Of a stretch of 64,000 nucleotides of DNA, positions 1-9,143 are shown piece after piece; positions within the stretch are counted from its first letter, which is position 1, and each line of letters begins with the position of its first letter. The stretch is from positions 1 through 64,000 of the forward strand of contig NZ_JAGPXB010000013.1 of NCBI RefSeq assembly GCF_018069925.1, read 5' to 3'. The notes beneath the pieces were generated by a model. That model saw only the letters and a program-made list of their open reading frames with translations, did not search any database and was not told where the DNA came from. Source of the stretch: Flavobacterium erciyesense (GTDB taxonomy: Bacteria > Bacteroidota > Bacteroidia > Flavobacteriales > Flavobacteriaceae). Made by a program: the position numbers and the translations under genes.

Positions 1-1083
1 TTGCTCCCCGTTCCAATTGCCGTTGTGTAAATAGAGTAGGCCAAACTTAGCCCAGTCGCGTGTTGTTGCCCAACCGTAGGACGAGCCTACATAATTCCCA
101 GCCATATCAGTTTCGATAACCATAGAATTCATTCCTATTTTATCAATTAAATCGGTGTACCAAAAATCTAAATATTCCTGATGAGTTTTGAACTGCTTTC
201 GGAGAATTCCCGAAAGTAAATTCGTAGTTCCAGAGGAGTAATTCCATCGCGTGTTTGGCTTACGCTCCGCTGGCTTCTCGAGTTGCGTTCGGGTCATATC
301 TTCGGCTTGAAAAAGCATTTTGGTAGCATCACAAATAGAAGCATAATCTTCTACCCATTTTAAACCAGAATTCATGTGGAGCAAGTCACTTGTTGTAATT
401 TTTTTACGTTCGTCATTTGCCCATTCTGCAATAGGAGCTGGAGCATCAATGTCAAATTTTCTTTGCTTTTCTAAAACGCCAAACATGGCGCTCGTGATAC
501 TTTTGGTCATGGACCAACCTAATATTCTACTGTTTTTAGTAAATCCCGTATCGTATTTTTCGGCAATAATTTTGTCTTTATAAATTACTAATAGGGAACG
601 CGTTCTTTTTTTCAATTCTCCTTTCACATCAAAAGCATTGGCTACGGCCAAATTCAATTTAGCATAATCAACGTTAGCAAAAATGGTATCTTTAGGTTCG
701 TTATTTCCGTATGGAAAAGGTAAAATATTGTTCAATTTTGTTCTTTTGGGAACCAAATACGGTTTTGAAACATCAAAGTCATCGTTGATTAAAGTAACTC
801 CCAAACCTTCGCGGTAAATGGCTTTTCGCTCCTTTAATCCATAAACTGAAGCAGTAGCAAACTTTCCGGCCTCATCAATTTGATTTGTTGCCAAATCGAT
901 CAAATCAATATCATTATCGCCCGCTTCAATCATAGCTTGTGATCTACCATCTAGAAAATGTCCCGAAGCAATGCTTTTGGCTGAAAAACCAGAAATTAAA
1001 TCGAGTTTTGGATAAGTTGTAAAACCCATATACACAATTCCGATTAATAGAACAACCGCAGCAATTTTAAATATTTTTTTCAT
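1..1083 (-). CDS. Serine hydrolase (class C beta-lactamase-like), 3' end cut by window edge
   Basis: Reading leftward from an ATG at 1083, the frame stays open for 361 codons to the window edge, so the C-terminus is missing. The protein begins with a short basic, hydrophobic segment (signal or membrane anchor). The nucleophile motif SxxK is visible as S191-M-T-K194 in the context GWSMTKS. A tyrosine motif YSSGTTN starts at Y282, as in beta-lactamase-fold esterases and penicillin-binding-protein-like hydrolases. The final visible residues (RDWAKFGLLYLHNGNW) match the usual end of this fold. The family includes esterases, peptidases and beta-lactamases, so the substrate cannot be named. The gene is divergent from the suf operon. 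Confidence 0.88.
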   Translation of the reverse strand, partial: MKKIFKIAAVVLLIGIVYMGFTTYPKLDLISGFSAKSIASGHFLDGRSQAMIEAGDNDIDLIDLATNQIDEAGKFATASVYGLKERKAIYREGLGVTLINDDFDVSKPYLVPKRTKLNNILPFPYGNNEPKDTIFANVDYAKLNLAVANAFDVKGELKKRTRSLLVIYKDKIIAEKYDTGFTKNSRILGWSMTKSITSAMFGVLEKQRKFDIDAPAPIAEWANDERKKITTSDLLHMNSGLKWVEDYASICDATKMLFQAEDMTRTQLEKPAERKPNTRWNYSSGTTNLLSGILRKQFKTHQEYLDFWYTDLIDKIGMNSMVIETDMAGNYVGSSYGWATTRDWAKFGLLYLHNGNWNGEQ

Positions 1084-1231
1084 AAACCATTCTTTTGACT
1101 GCAATTTATTAAAAACATTTGAATTACGTTGGTTTAAAAAAGGACTGTTTGGCAAATAATTTGGCTATCAAAGCATAACAAGAAAGTATGAAAAACTTGG
1201 GTTTCTTAATTTCAAAACGTTTTAATTTCAG

Positions 1232-1239
1232 TACTTTTG
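1232..1239 (+). promoter_or_regulatory. Bacteroidota -7 promoter element before sufS
   Basis: TACTTTTG fits the Bacteroidota -7 consensus TAnnTTTG and lies 25 bases before the sufS ATG. No clear -33 TTTG was found at the expected spacing. Confidence 0.5.
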
Positions 1240-1264
1240 TATCTAGATTTTTTCTACGATAACT

Positions 1265-2479
1265 ATGCTAGACATTCAAAAAATAAGAGCCGATTTTCCG
1301 ATACTTACACAAAAAGTAAACGGTAAACCATTAGTCTATTTCGATAACGGAGCTACCACTCAAAAACCGCAAGTGGTGATTGATGCGATAGCGAAATACT
1401 ACCAAGAAATCAATGCTAATATTCATCGTGGTGTACATACCTTGAGCCAATTAGCAACGGATGCTTACGAAGAATCCCGAAAGAAAATTCAAAATCACAT
1501 CAATGCAAAATTTGCTCACGAAGTACTTTTTACCTCCGGAACTACACATGGTATTAATGCAGTAACTAATGGATTTGCTTCGATTTTAAAACCGGGTGAT
1601 GAAATTTTAGTTTCGGCATTGGAGCACCACAGTAATATTGTGCCTTGGCAAATGTTGTGCGAACGTACAGGAGCTATTTTACGTGTCATTCCTATGAATA
1701 CGGATGGCGAGTTGATTATGGCAGAATACGACAAATTATTGTCGGATAAAACTAAGGTTGTAACGGTAAATCATATTTCGAATGCGCTAGGAACGATCAA
1801 TCCTGTTAAATACATGATTGACAAAGCGCATGAAGTTGGCGCTGCAGTTTTGATTGATGGTGCACAAGCCGTTCCACATTTAAAACCTGATGTACAAGAA
1901 TTAGATTGCGATTTTTATGTGTTTTCAGGACATAAATTGTGCGGACCAACAGGTACAGGAATTTTATATGGTAAAGAAGAATGGTTGAATAAATTACCGC
2001 CTTATCAAGGTGGTGGCGAAATGATCAAAGAAGTGTCTTTCGAGAAAACAACTTATGCAGAGCTTCCTCATAAATTTGAAGCAGGAACGCCTAATATTGC
2101 TGGAGGAATTGCATTAGGAACCGCTGTTGATTATATGAACGAAGTAGGTTTTGAGAACATTCAGCAGCAAGAAAAAGAATTACTGGAGTATGGAACCCAA
2201 CAATTGTTAACCATTGAAGGTTTGAAAATTTACGGTACAGCCAAAGAAAAAACTTCTGTGATTTCATTTAATATTGATGGAATTCACCCGTACGATATTG
2301 GCACCATAATTGACAAATTAGGAATAGCGGTGCGCACAGGACACCATTGTGCGCAACCTATCATGAATTTCTTTGAGATTCCGGGTACCATAAGAGCTTC
2401 GTTTGCGTTTTATAACACCAAAGAAGAAATTGATAGCCTAGTTGCCGCTGTAAAAAGAGCTCAAAACATGCTTGCTTAA
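1265..2479 (+). CDS. sufS: SufS-type cysteine desulfurase
   Basis: A PLP-dependent class V aminotransferase of 404 aa that takes sulfur from cysteine for Fe-S cluster assembly in the cytoplasm. The PLP lysine is K224 in FSGHKLCGPTG, and the persulfide-forming cysteine is C362 in RTGHHCAQP. Length and both motifs match group II desulfurases (SufS) rather than IscS. SufE lies two genes downstream, which agrees with the usual SufS-SufE partnership. sufB, sufC and sufD are not in this window; a divergent hydrolase gene lies upstream instead. Confidence 0.96.
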   Translation: MLDIQKIRADFPILTQKVNGKPLVYFDNGATTQKPQVVIDAIAKYYQEINANIHRGVHTLSQLATDAYEESRKKIQNHINAKFAHEVLFTSGTTHGINAVTNGFASILKPGDEILVSALEHHSNIVPWQMLCERTGAILRVIPMNTDGELIMAEYDKLLSDKTKVVTVNHISNALGTINPVKYMIDKAHEVGAAVLIDGAQAVPHLKPDVQELDCDFYVFSGHKLCGPTGTGILYGKEEWLNKLPPYQGGGEMIKEVSFEKTTYAELPHKFEAGTPNIAGGIALGTAVDYMNEVGFENIQQQEKELLEYGTQQLLTIEGLKIYGTAKEKTSVISFNIDGIHPYDIGTIIDKLGIAVRTGHHCAQPIMNFFEIPGTIRASFAFYNTKEEIDSLVAAVKRAQNMLA

Positions 2480-2496
2480 CACTTAAACACAACCTT

Positions 2497-2931
2497 ATGA
2501 AAACAGTACTAGCTTTAGTTGCCACCGTGATTCTTGGATCTACATGCAGCAACAAGAAACAATCTGATCTAGAAAACACAGTGATCGAGTATACGGCTAA
2601 TACAAGAGGTTTTTATCAAAAAATCACCGTTGTCAACCAAGAATTGAGTGTAAGTAAAGACAGAAATGAGACTGAGAAACCTACCACAACTCCAATTTCT
2701 GATGCAGATTGGAAGGAACTTGTAACGGATTTTCAAACTATTGAACTTGAGAAAGTGGAAACATTAAAAGCACCTTCTGAAAAACGATTTCACGACGGAG
2801 CTGCTATTGCAAATCTGAAAATAGTACATCAAGATAAAACCTATCAAAGCACATCATTTGATCATGGTACTCCTCCAAAAGAAATTGAAAAGTTAGTAAA
2901 AAAAATCAATGCTTTAGCTGAGGCAAATTAA
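2497..2931 (+). CDS. Small exported protein of unknown function in suf operon
   Basis: A 144-aa protein with a hydrophobic leader followed by a cysteine (LGSTC), so it may be a lipoprotein, although the lipobox is weak. The mature part is hydrophilic and recognised by no domain I know. It sits 17 bases after sufS and 12 bases before the SufE gene, so it is very likely co-transcribed. An exported protein inside a cytoplasmic Fe-S operon has no obvious role, and I do not assign one. Confidence 0.75.
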   Translation: MKTVLALVATVILGSTCSNKKQSDLENTVIEYTANTRGFYQKITVVNQELSVSKDRNETEKPTTTPISDADWKELVTDFQTIELEKVETLKAPSEKRFHDGAAIANLKIVHQDKTYQSTSFDHGTPPKEIEKLVKKINALAEAN

Positions 2932-2943
2932 ACACGAACAAAC

Positions 2944-3363
2944 ATGACTATAAAAGATATACAAGAAGAAATAGTAGAGGAATTCTCGATGTTTGATGAT
3001 TGGATGGATCGTTACGAATACATCATTGAACTGGGGAAAAAACTACCCCTTATCAAAGAAGAATTCAAAACAGAAGATAACATCATCAAAGGTTGTCAAT
3101 CAAAAGTTTGGCTACAAGGAGAGCAAGCCGACGATAAAATTGTGTTCACTGCCGATAGCGATGCTATTTTAACCAAAGGAATTATTGCCATTTTGATTCG
3201 CGCTTTTAGCAATCAAAAAGCCGCCGACATTCTATCTGCCGATATGGATTTTATTGATGAAATTGGCCTGAAAGAACACTTATCGCCCACTCGCGCTAAT
3301 GGACTAGTTTCGATGATAAAAAACATCAAAATGTATGCTTTGGCTTTTGAGGCGAAAAACTAA
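2944..3363 (+). CDS. sufE: SufE family sulfur acceptor
   Basis: 139 aa. It accepts persulfide sulfur from SufS and passes it to the Fe-S scaffold. The conserved cysteine is C51 in IIKGCQSKVWL, the same position and context as in characterised SufE proteins. The C-terminal half carries the family pattern around FIDEIGLKEHLSPTRANG. Fourth-codon context and operon position after sufS support the call. Confidence 0.95.
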   Translation: MTIKDIQEEIVEEFSMFDDWMDRYEYIIELGKKLPLIKEEFKTEDNIIKGCQSKVWLQGEQADDKIVFTADSDAILTKGIIAILIRAFSNQKAADILSADMDFIDEIGLKEHLSPTRANGLVSMIKNIKMYALAFEAKN

Positions 3364-3374
3364 ATTTCTTTAAA

Positions 3375-3404
3375 CCATATAAGACATATAAGGGCACATA
3401 AGTT
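3375..3404. repeat. CATATAAG-type intergenic repeat
   Basis: A spacer between the SufE and SufT-like genes with three near-tandem copies of the word CATATAAG/CACATAAG. Close relatives lie at 23401, 46696, 46881 and 46993. Confidence 0.7.
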
Positions 3405-3487
3405 AAAATTAAAAATTTACAATAAAACTTAAACAACCTGATATTACTAAGATAACAGTAAAAAATAAGAAAATAAATTGTTGAAAC

Positions 3488-3811
3488 ATGACACAAGAAA
3501 TAGACACTAACGAATTAGGAGAAGCAATCGTAAAAAAATTAAAAACTATTTACGATCCAGAGATTCCTGTAGATATTTACGAATTAGGCTTGATTTATGA
3601 CGTAATGGTAAACACAGATTATGAAGTAAAAGTTCTTATGACACTTACCTCTCCAAATTGTCCGGTTGCTGAAAGTTTACCAAAAGAAGTAGAAGATAAA
3701 ATTAAATCTATCGAGCATGTAAAAGATGCTGAAGTTGAAATTACTTTTGACCCGCCATGGAGCAAAGATTTAATGAGTGAAGAAGCCAAATTAGAATTGG
3801 GAATGTTGTAA
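3488..3811 (+). CDS. DUF59/MIP18-family Fe-S assembly protein (SufT-like)
   Basis: 107 aa. The family is involved in Fe-S cluster maturation or carrier function. Typical features are visible: KTIYDPEIPVDIYELGLIYD near the start, a conserved cysteine in LTSPNCPVAESLP, and EITFDPPWSKDLMSEEAK near the end. It is separated from the SufE gene by a 124-base spacer containing a repeat, so it may be transcribed together with the suf genes or partly on its own. The gene name sufT is sometimes applied to such proteins. Confidence 0.92.
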   Translation: MTQEIDTNELGEAIVKKLKTIYDPEIPVDIYELGLIYDVMVNTDYEVKVLMTLTSPNCPVAESLPKEVEDKIKSIEHVKDAEVEITFDPPWSKDLMSEEAKLELGML

Positions 3812-3822
3812 AATTTGTTTCA

Positions 3823-3862
3823 GGTTTAAAGTTTAAGGTTGAGCAACTTTAAACTTTAAACC
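3823..3862. repeat. Long imperfect palindrome built from GTTTAAA words
   Basis: Left arm 3823-3840 and right arm 3845-3862 are reverse complements at about 16 of 18 positions with a 4-base loop. Each arm is itself a repeat of GTTTAAA. It has no T-run typical of a terminator and lies between two same-strand genes. Confidence 0.75.
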
Positions 3863-3878
3863 TTTTAAACTTTTCGAA

Positions 3879-4385
3879 ATGGAAGAAATAATCAATAAAG
3901 TAGCCAATAGTGTACTCGAAGTTTTCGATCTTGAGGATTATTATCCAAAAGGGATTCGTACGCAAATTGACATCTCACAATGGCTTGCTGAAGGATTTTT
4001 ATTAAGAGAAAAAGACTTTAGAGAAAGTCTCAAAAATCACGATTGGTCGCATTACCAAGATCACTACGTAGCTATTAATTGCAGTACTGATGCCATAGTT
4101 CCGGCTTGGGCATCTATATTGGTGGCTATTCAACTTGTTCCTTTTGCAAAAAAAATAGTCAATGGGAATTTAGAAGATCTTGAAGCGTCTTTATATGAAG
4201 AATTACTGCCAAAAATCGACTATTCAGTGTATCAAGATAAACCTGTTATCTTGAAAGGATGTTCCAAAAAACCAGTTCCAACTCGTGCTTATATCGTAGC
4301 AGTACAACATTTACAACAAGTGGCCCGCAGTATTATGTATGGCGAAGCGTGCTCCGCAGTACCGCTGTTCAAGATTCAAAAATAA
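3879..4385 (+). CDS. DUF2480 family protein
   Basis: 168 aa, cytoplasmic, rich in acidic and aromatic residues. It contains a conserved segment around HDWSHYQDHYVAINCSTDAI and a C-terminal cysteine pattern (ILKGCSKKPVPT). The family is restricted to Bacteroidota as far as I know and is typically found at the end of suf operons, as here. Its biochemical function is not established; a role linked to Fe-S assembly is an inference from location only. Confidence 0.85.
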   Translation: MEEIINKVANSVLEVFDLEDYYPKGIRTQIDISQWLAEGFLLREKDFRESLKNHDWSHYQDHYVAINCSTDAIVPAWASILVAIQLVPFAKKIVNGNLEDLEASLYEELLPKIDYSVYQDKPVILKGCSKKPVPTRAYIVAVQHLQQVARSIMYGEACSAVPLFKIQK

Positions 4386-5086
4386 AAAAGAATTTTTTGG
4401 TTCCGAGAAGTGATTGCATTCAAAAATTTCATCTGTGATATTATTACAAATGAAAAATTAATTCCACTCGAAATAAAATTATAAAGCAGTAAAACCACCA
4501 TAAATAAAGCTTAGGGTTTTACTGCTTATTTTATTTAGTTGCAAAATTTTGAATATCTAAAACCCAAAAAACAGATTACTATTAAATAAATATTGCACAA
4601 AAGAAATATTATTTTACCCATAAATAATCAAGTAACCTTCTTCGTTCTGGCGCTTCTCGACAGTTGCGAGCTTCGGAACTGATTATTTTGTGTTAGAGAT
4701 AAAAATTAATGTGAAACGCAAACGTGAACTTACCACAAGATTCGCACTCGAGCGTAGCGAACAGACGAAGTAATTGCGAGAAACGACTGTTGGTAGATGC
4801 CCTTTATTCTTTCTGTTTCCATTATGTTTTTGCAATCCTTTAATAATTATGTTGCGGGTTTCAATAAATGAAAGCCGGAGAGTTATAAATACAAATCGGA
4901 TTACAATAATTATAAATAGGATAAACAAAAATATAAGTGCGAAACAAATTTATATAACCGCGAAGCGTATAAATATAATTGCAATAGCAATAAATATAAA
5001 TCAGCTAGGTAGTTTTATATTTCTGTTTTTAAAATACAATGTTACTATCTTTCCAAAATCTGCACAAATATTACCTAATTAATTTG
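4386..5086. other. Long gene-poor spacer
   Basis: About 700 bases without a convincing gene. It holds a terminator-like hairpin near 4484-4527, then GC-richer patches at 4640-4680 and 4740-4800 with words such as TTCGCTACGCTCGAG and GCTTCTCGA, and a very A/T-rich stretch to 5086. Short open frames on both strands overlap each other and look non-coding. Confidence 0.6.
4484..4527 (+). terminator. Hairpin terminator of the suf operon
   Basis: AAGCAGTAAAACC at 4484-4496 pairs perfectly with GGTTTTACTGCTT at 4515-4527 across an 18-base loop, followed by a T-rich stretch. It lies about 100 bases after the DUF2480 gene. Confidence 0.6.
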
Positions 5087-6493
5087 TTAAAAAGCTTGGC
5101 CGATGCCGATGTAGAATAGTTTATCTTCTTTTGATATTCCGTAATCAAATGATAAAATTGTAGACTGATTCCAAGCAATTCTTGCACCTAAACCATGCGA
5201 GTAACGAACGTTTTTAAAGTTTAGATTTTGCCATGCGTCTCTTACTGTTCCTGCATCAAAAAATGGAGCGACACCGAAAGCAAATCTTTGTTTTCCAAAT
5301 TTTGTTTCTGCAATTCTATATCTTAATTCAATATTTGTGAACCACATTGAACGTGCTAAAAACCGATTTGCTCGATAACCTCTTAAAGATTGCTTTCCTC
5401 CAAGTGCGTTGATACTACCTTCTGGACTCCATTGATCTTGAAATTCAAAAAATGGGGCATTCGATCCAAAATTGTTACCAACTCCAAATCTTCCAGCCAC
5501 AACAGTTCTTTTTCCAAAAGGTAACTTTTGATATGCTCTCGCTTGAATAAAAAGTTTATTAAAATTAAATTGTGACCCAATATATTTACTAGAATATTCG
5601 TTTGCTATTTCAAAATAGTAACCTTTGGTTGGGTCGGGTTCAAAATCTCTCGTATCATAAATTAATGCAGTTTGTAAAATTGAAATCCATCCACCATTTA
5701 AGCCAGATATTAAGCCTTGATTAAAATCTCTTCTTAAAAGTGATAGTCCATTTGGAGCTGTTGTTTCTGCACCAGTTGTTGGATTAATAGCCTCGGCTGA
5801 TTCTCCTTCAAAAGTTTTATAACTCAAATTTTGAATTTCATAACCGCCCATTACTCTCCATTTTCCGTTTCCTATTGCGTAATCACCTTTTAAATTAAGC
5901 ATATATTCTGTTTCCCTAAACCGGTTAGACAAAGCATCTGTTACAAAACTTCCTTCTCCAATTCCACCAGGTCTTAGTGTTTTTCTTGCTTTGTCAAATG
6001 CATCATATGTTGAAAAAGTAATGTTTTCATTGGATGGCAATCGGAGATTACCCAACGTTGATTCTGTTGAGCCAAAATATAAATTTGCTGGATTTTGTTG
6101 TGCTTTAAAATCAATTTTAAATCTCCAACGTGTCCCTTTATAATAGGGTACATCTAAAGATAAAATTAATTCTCTTGCGTTTGAAGTGTAATATGCTGCA
6201 TTAGCTTTTAGTTTTGCTAAGTAAGGAGTATAGGCAAAAAGTGGATTCGTTCTTTCGCCGTTCCAATAAACATTACTTCTAAGACCAAAACCAAAACCGG
6301 TAACAGGATCTGATGAAAAGTCAGGCAAACCAGTTATGAAAGTTCCTTCTCGTTTTTTTGCAAGGTCGTCATCTGACATTCGTTTTGATTTCACAAATGA
6401 AAGTGTATCGTTTACTTGTGCGTTAATAGAGTACGTTGAAATAGTTAAAACTAAGCAAAAGAGAATCTTTTTAATTAATTTAAGTTGCGACAT
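5087..6493 (-). CDS. Omp85/BamA-TamA-type outer-membrane beta-barrel protein
   Basis: 468 aa with a signal peptide ending near SINAQ. An N-terminal segment (EGTFITGLPDFSSDPVTG) precedes a C-terminal bacterial surface antigen barrel. The last residue is phenylalanine preceded by alternating hydrophobic residues (KLFYIGIGQAF), as expected for an outer-membrane barrel recognised by BAM. It is shorter than BamA and lacks obvious POTRA domains, so it is not the essential BamA. The transported substrate is unknown. It is not clearly in an operon with its neighbours. Confidence 0.82.
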   Translation of the reverse strand: MSQLKLIKKILFCLVLTISTYSINAQVNDTLSFVKSKRMSDDDLAKKREGTFITGLPDFSSDPVTGFGFGLRSNVYWNGERTNPLFAYTPYLAKLKANAAYYTSNARELILSLDVPYYKGTRWRFKIDFKAQQNPANLYFGSTESTLGNLRLPSNENITFSTYDAFDKARKTLRPGGIGEGSFVTDALSNRFRETEYMLNLKGDYAIGNGKWRVMGGYEIQNLSYKTFEGESAEAINPTTGAETTAPNGLSLLRRDFNQGLISGLNGGWISILQTALIYDTRDFEPDPTKGYYFEIANEYSSKYIGSQFNFNKLFIQARAYQKLPFGKRTVVAGRFGVGNNFGSNAPFFEFQDQWSPEGSINALGGKQSLRGYRANRFLARSMWFTNIELRYRIAETKFGKQRFAFGVAPFFDAGTVRDAWQNLNFKNVRYSHGLGARIAWNQSTILSFDYGISKEDKLFYIGIGQAF

Positions 6494-6592
6494 AATTTAA
6501 GGTTCTTTAATTATTTCGCAAATATCGTAAGTGATTGTGTTCTCCTAAAAATGAAATAAGTGCAAAATGATTGATTTGTACCAATTATTTTT

Positions 6593-7621
6593 TTACAAAA
6601 GATTTTTCTTGAATTGTGTTGGTGTTACCCCTTTGAATTTCTTGAATGTAGCATTAAAAGAAGATTTAGAATTAAAACCTACATCTGTAGCGATTCCTAA
6701 AAGTGTAAGATTATTGTTTTGGTCGTTTTTTAGTCGGTTTACAAATTCTTCCACTCTATATTCATTTATGAAATCTTGAAAATTAGTATTCATATGTTCG
6801 TTTAAAACTTCAGAAATGTATTGACGCGGAATATTTAATTTATCTGAAACATCTTGTATGGATAATTTTCCATCAAGGTATATTTTATCAATTTGCATTG
6901 CATTGATTAAAGCCGTTTTATATTTATTAATTGTTTCATCGTTCAGATTTGAGTTTTTGTATTTACCGATTTCTACTTTAGGTAAAATTTCTTTATTACC
7001 ATTAAACAACTTAAAAGCTATAAAATAGAATAAAAACGCAACAACTAATAAAAGGTATGAATTGAAATTTTGGTCGGATAAAAACGGTAATTCTGACAAT
7101 CCAACGATTTTCAGAATATCATTAATGAGTGAAAAAACGAATAAAATAATGATTGGAATAATAAAATATATAATCCAATTTTTTCTTTGACTTGAAATTA
7201 TGGAAAATAAAATTAGTGATAGGTAGATGATAAAAGTTAATTCGCAGAATACTTCTAAAACTTCGATAACTACAAAATTTTGATTTAATTTTATTTCAAT
7301 TGCTTCAAGAATTAGATAAATGATATTTGGTATGAAAAAACAGTAATCTGATTTTATGAACTTTTCTTTATTGCTTTTGAAATACCTAAAAAACAAAAAT
7401 AGAAATGTTATAAAAAGTGTGTTATCGAAAAGAAACCAATCGGTGTTATTAACAAATAAATTATTCTTGTCATCTCCAATAATATATAGAACGATGGAAA
7501 ATAAACTTCCGAATAATAACCAAAAAGTTGTGTTCTTATAACTTTTGCGATTGTTATATAAAACAAAAAGAACGAAAAGTCCTTGAAGTAATGCAATAAT
7601 TTGAATTGTTTTAAGCATCAT
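6593..7621 (-). CDS. Membrane-bound AraC-family transcriptional regulator
   Basis: 342 aa. The first ~205 residues form about six or seven hydrophobic helices, and the last ~110 residues are an AraC-type DNA-binding domain. Both helix-turn-helix units are visible: LSIQDVSDKLNIPRQYISEV and LLGIATDVGFNSKSSFNATF, followed by the typical ending KKFKGVTPTQFKK. Membrane-tethered AraC regulators of this layout are common in Bacteroidota and are thought to sense an envelope signal. The start is a double ATG. It could control the adjacent Omp85-type protein or the exported proteins upstream; this is inference. Confidence 0.9.
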   Translation of the reverse strand: MMLKTIQIIALLQGLFVLFVLYNNRKSYKNTTFWLLFGSLFSIVLYIIGDDKNNLFVNNTDWFLFDNTLFITFLFLFFRYFKSNKEKFIKSDYCFFIPNIIYLILEAIEIKLNQNFVVIEVLEVFCELTFIIYLSLILFSIISSQRKNWIIYFIIPIIILFVFSLINDILKIVGLSELPFLSDQNFNSYLLLVVAFLFYFIAFKLFNGNKEILPKVEIGKYKNSNLNDETINKYKTALINAMQIDKIYLDGKLSIQDVSDKLNIPRQYISEVLNEHMNTNFQDFINEYRVEEFVNRLKNDQNNNLTLLGIATDVGFNSKSSFNATFKKFKGVTPTQFKKNLL

Positions 7622-7985
7622 TGAAATTTAATGCTCGCAAGTTACAAAATTTGAAAAGTATTTAATATTGCGAAATATCTTTACATTATTTTAGGTAATG
7701 TTATCTTTTTATGGAAGTTTTTTTGCGATTTTTGAAGCTCGAGGGTTTCTGCCATCTTACTTGTAATCTAACTTTAGCAAGACATTATTAAAATTTCTGA
7801 GGTTTGCTCCGTACTAATACGAACCAACAGACCCGAATGAAGCAATACCACTACCTCTTTCCCTACTTAAAAAATAGCGCTACAAGTTATACCCTAATTG
7901 CTACAATTTTTTTCATAATTGATGTGTTGCAAATATTTAGGACTACTCAAACACGTTTATTTGTTTTAACAACTGATTTCTAATC
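7622..7985. other. Spacer without a convincing gene
   Basis: 364 bases. The only open frame of note runs 7837-7983 on the plus strand (48 codons, hydrophobic middle). It has no recognisable ribosome binding site or homology that I can name. No repeat or strong hairpin stands out. Confidence 0.5.
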
Positions 7986-8588
7986 TTATTTAATTTGAAA
8001 CTGTTGGACCATCCAGTGCGAAGCATGTTGCGATATCAATTCTTTCTTTAAACTTTCGTTCCTCGTATCTAAGTACGAATATACTTTTAACGGAATAGAC
8101 TTGGGAAACTCCTGCAAACTTTTTGCTAATAACGCACTTGATTCACTGAACTTACCAGCCGATTGTAAAGCTTCTACTTTGTAAATTTTGATAATAACCG
8201 GCACAACACCAAAGGTGCTTTGCAATTCAGTTTGCAAATCGTCTAACAAATTATTCTGAAACGTAGCATCCGGTACTTTTCCCTTAACTGCCATTTGGCT
8301 GATATGTTCTTGATACGCCAAAAACAGATTCAAGATATGGAGGTTTTTAGCATCTTTATCAGCATACAATTTCTGGATTCGCTCTGACATACTAGCTTGT
8401 AATTCACCTGTTTCCGACTGTAAAATTTGTTCGTAAAAATCAGTTAATAAGTTAAGTACCGTTTGGTCTTTGGTATCAATCTTAGCATCCTTTTTAATTT
8501 GTTGTACAAAGGAAACGTAGTCTGCATTTTTTTGTGAAAATGAGTTGAGACTGAATAAAAGTAAACCTGCTAAAATGATTTTTTTCAT
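7986..8588 (-). CDS. Exported protein of unknown function
   Basis: 200 aa with a clear Sec signal peptide (MKKIILAGLLLFSLNSFSQ). The mature part is predicted largely helical, with a possible single tetratricopeptide-like unit near the end (LQSAGKFSESSALLAKSLQEFP). I do not recognise a named domain. It is the third of three same-strand genes after the PepSY protein and the small protein at 8643, with short gaps, so an operon is likely. Confidence 0.75.
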   Translation of the reverse strand: MKKIILAGLLLFSLNSFSQKNADYVSFVQQIKKDAKIDTKDQTVLNLLTDFYEQILQSETGELQASMSERIQKLYADKDAKNLHILNLFLAYQEHISQMAVKGKVPDATFQNNLLDDLQTELQSTFGVVPVIIKIYKVEALQSAGKFSESSALLAKSLQEFPKSIPLKVYSYLDTRNESLKKELISQHASHWMVQQFQIK

Positions 8589-8642
8589 AAACTTGTTTGG
8601 TTGTGCACTTATTTGGCTGTGCTTTGGTTTTAAAATTTTGTA

Positions 8643-9074
8643 TTAATCTTCCTCGATTTTATAGTCAACAAATTTGTAACTACTGTCCATTTTTCCCATT
8701 AATTCTACCGACTTAAACTTTACACCCTCAGGAGTCATTTCATAAATATAGGTATCGATTACGCCATCGTAATTGTGTAGCTCGTAGTATTTTCCGTTTT
8801 CGGTCCACCACCTGCCATTTTCTGTTTCTTGAGTAACTTTCCCTTTTTTATCAATAGCTATAAATAAAAGTGTACTCGTACCATCGGCCATTCTGCAAGA
8901 CACCCAATACTTACTCACACCCTTTATTTGTTGATTTACTTCAGAGCCTTTCCAACAGCCTACTAAACTTGGATCGTGTTCCTTTTCGTCAGGTACTACA
9001 TTTGATTTCAAATCTTGACCCATAATTAAAAAGTGACAAAAGAAAGCCGCTGAGGCTAGCATTAATTTTTTCAT
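8643..9074 (-). CDS. Small exported protein, possibly lipocalin-like
   Basis: 143 aa with a signal peptide ending near LIMGQ. The mature sequence LVGCWKGSE, followed by several beta-rich aromatic segments and a second tryptophan pair (GRWWTENGKYYEL), resembles the pattern of small lipocalin-like beta-barrels. This is only a resemblance. It lies between the PepSY gene and another exported protein and is probably co-transcribed with them. Confidence 0.72.
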   Translation of the reverse strand: MKKLMLASAAFFCHFLIMGQDLKSNVVPDEKEHDPSLVGCWKGSEVNQQIKGVSKYWVSCRMADGTSTLLFIAIDKKGKVTQETENGRWWTENGKYYELHNYDGVIDTYIYEMTPEGVKFKSVELMGKMDSSYKFVDYKIEED

Positions 9075-9143
9075 ATTATTTTATTTTACTTTAATACGCC
9101 TAATTTGGGCTGTGTTTTTTACTAATTATTTTTAAAATGAGGT

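Noticed and set aside
244..300. GC-rich words inside the serine hydrolase gene shared with the spacer at 4640-4680, as an inserted palindromic element
   Set aside because: The hydrolase has normal length and motif spacing across this part, so no in-frame insertion is evident.
4683..5082. Overlapping short open frames on both strands in the spacer after the suf operon
   Set aside because: They overlap each other, show biased I/N/K-rich translation from A/T-rich DNA and resemble no protein.
7837..7983. A 48-codon plus-strand open frame with a hydrophobic middle
   Set aside because: No promoter, ribosome binding site or recognisable homology; ends close to the stop of a real gene on the other strand. 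Too little support to call a gene.
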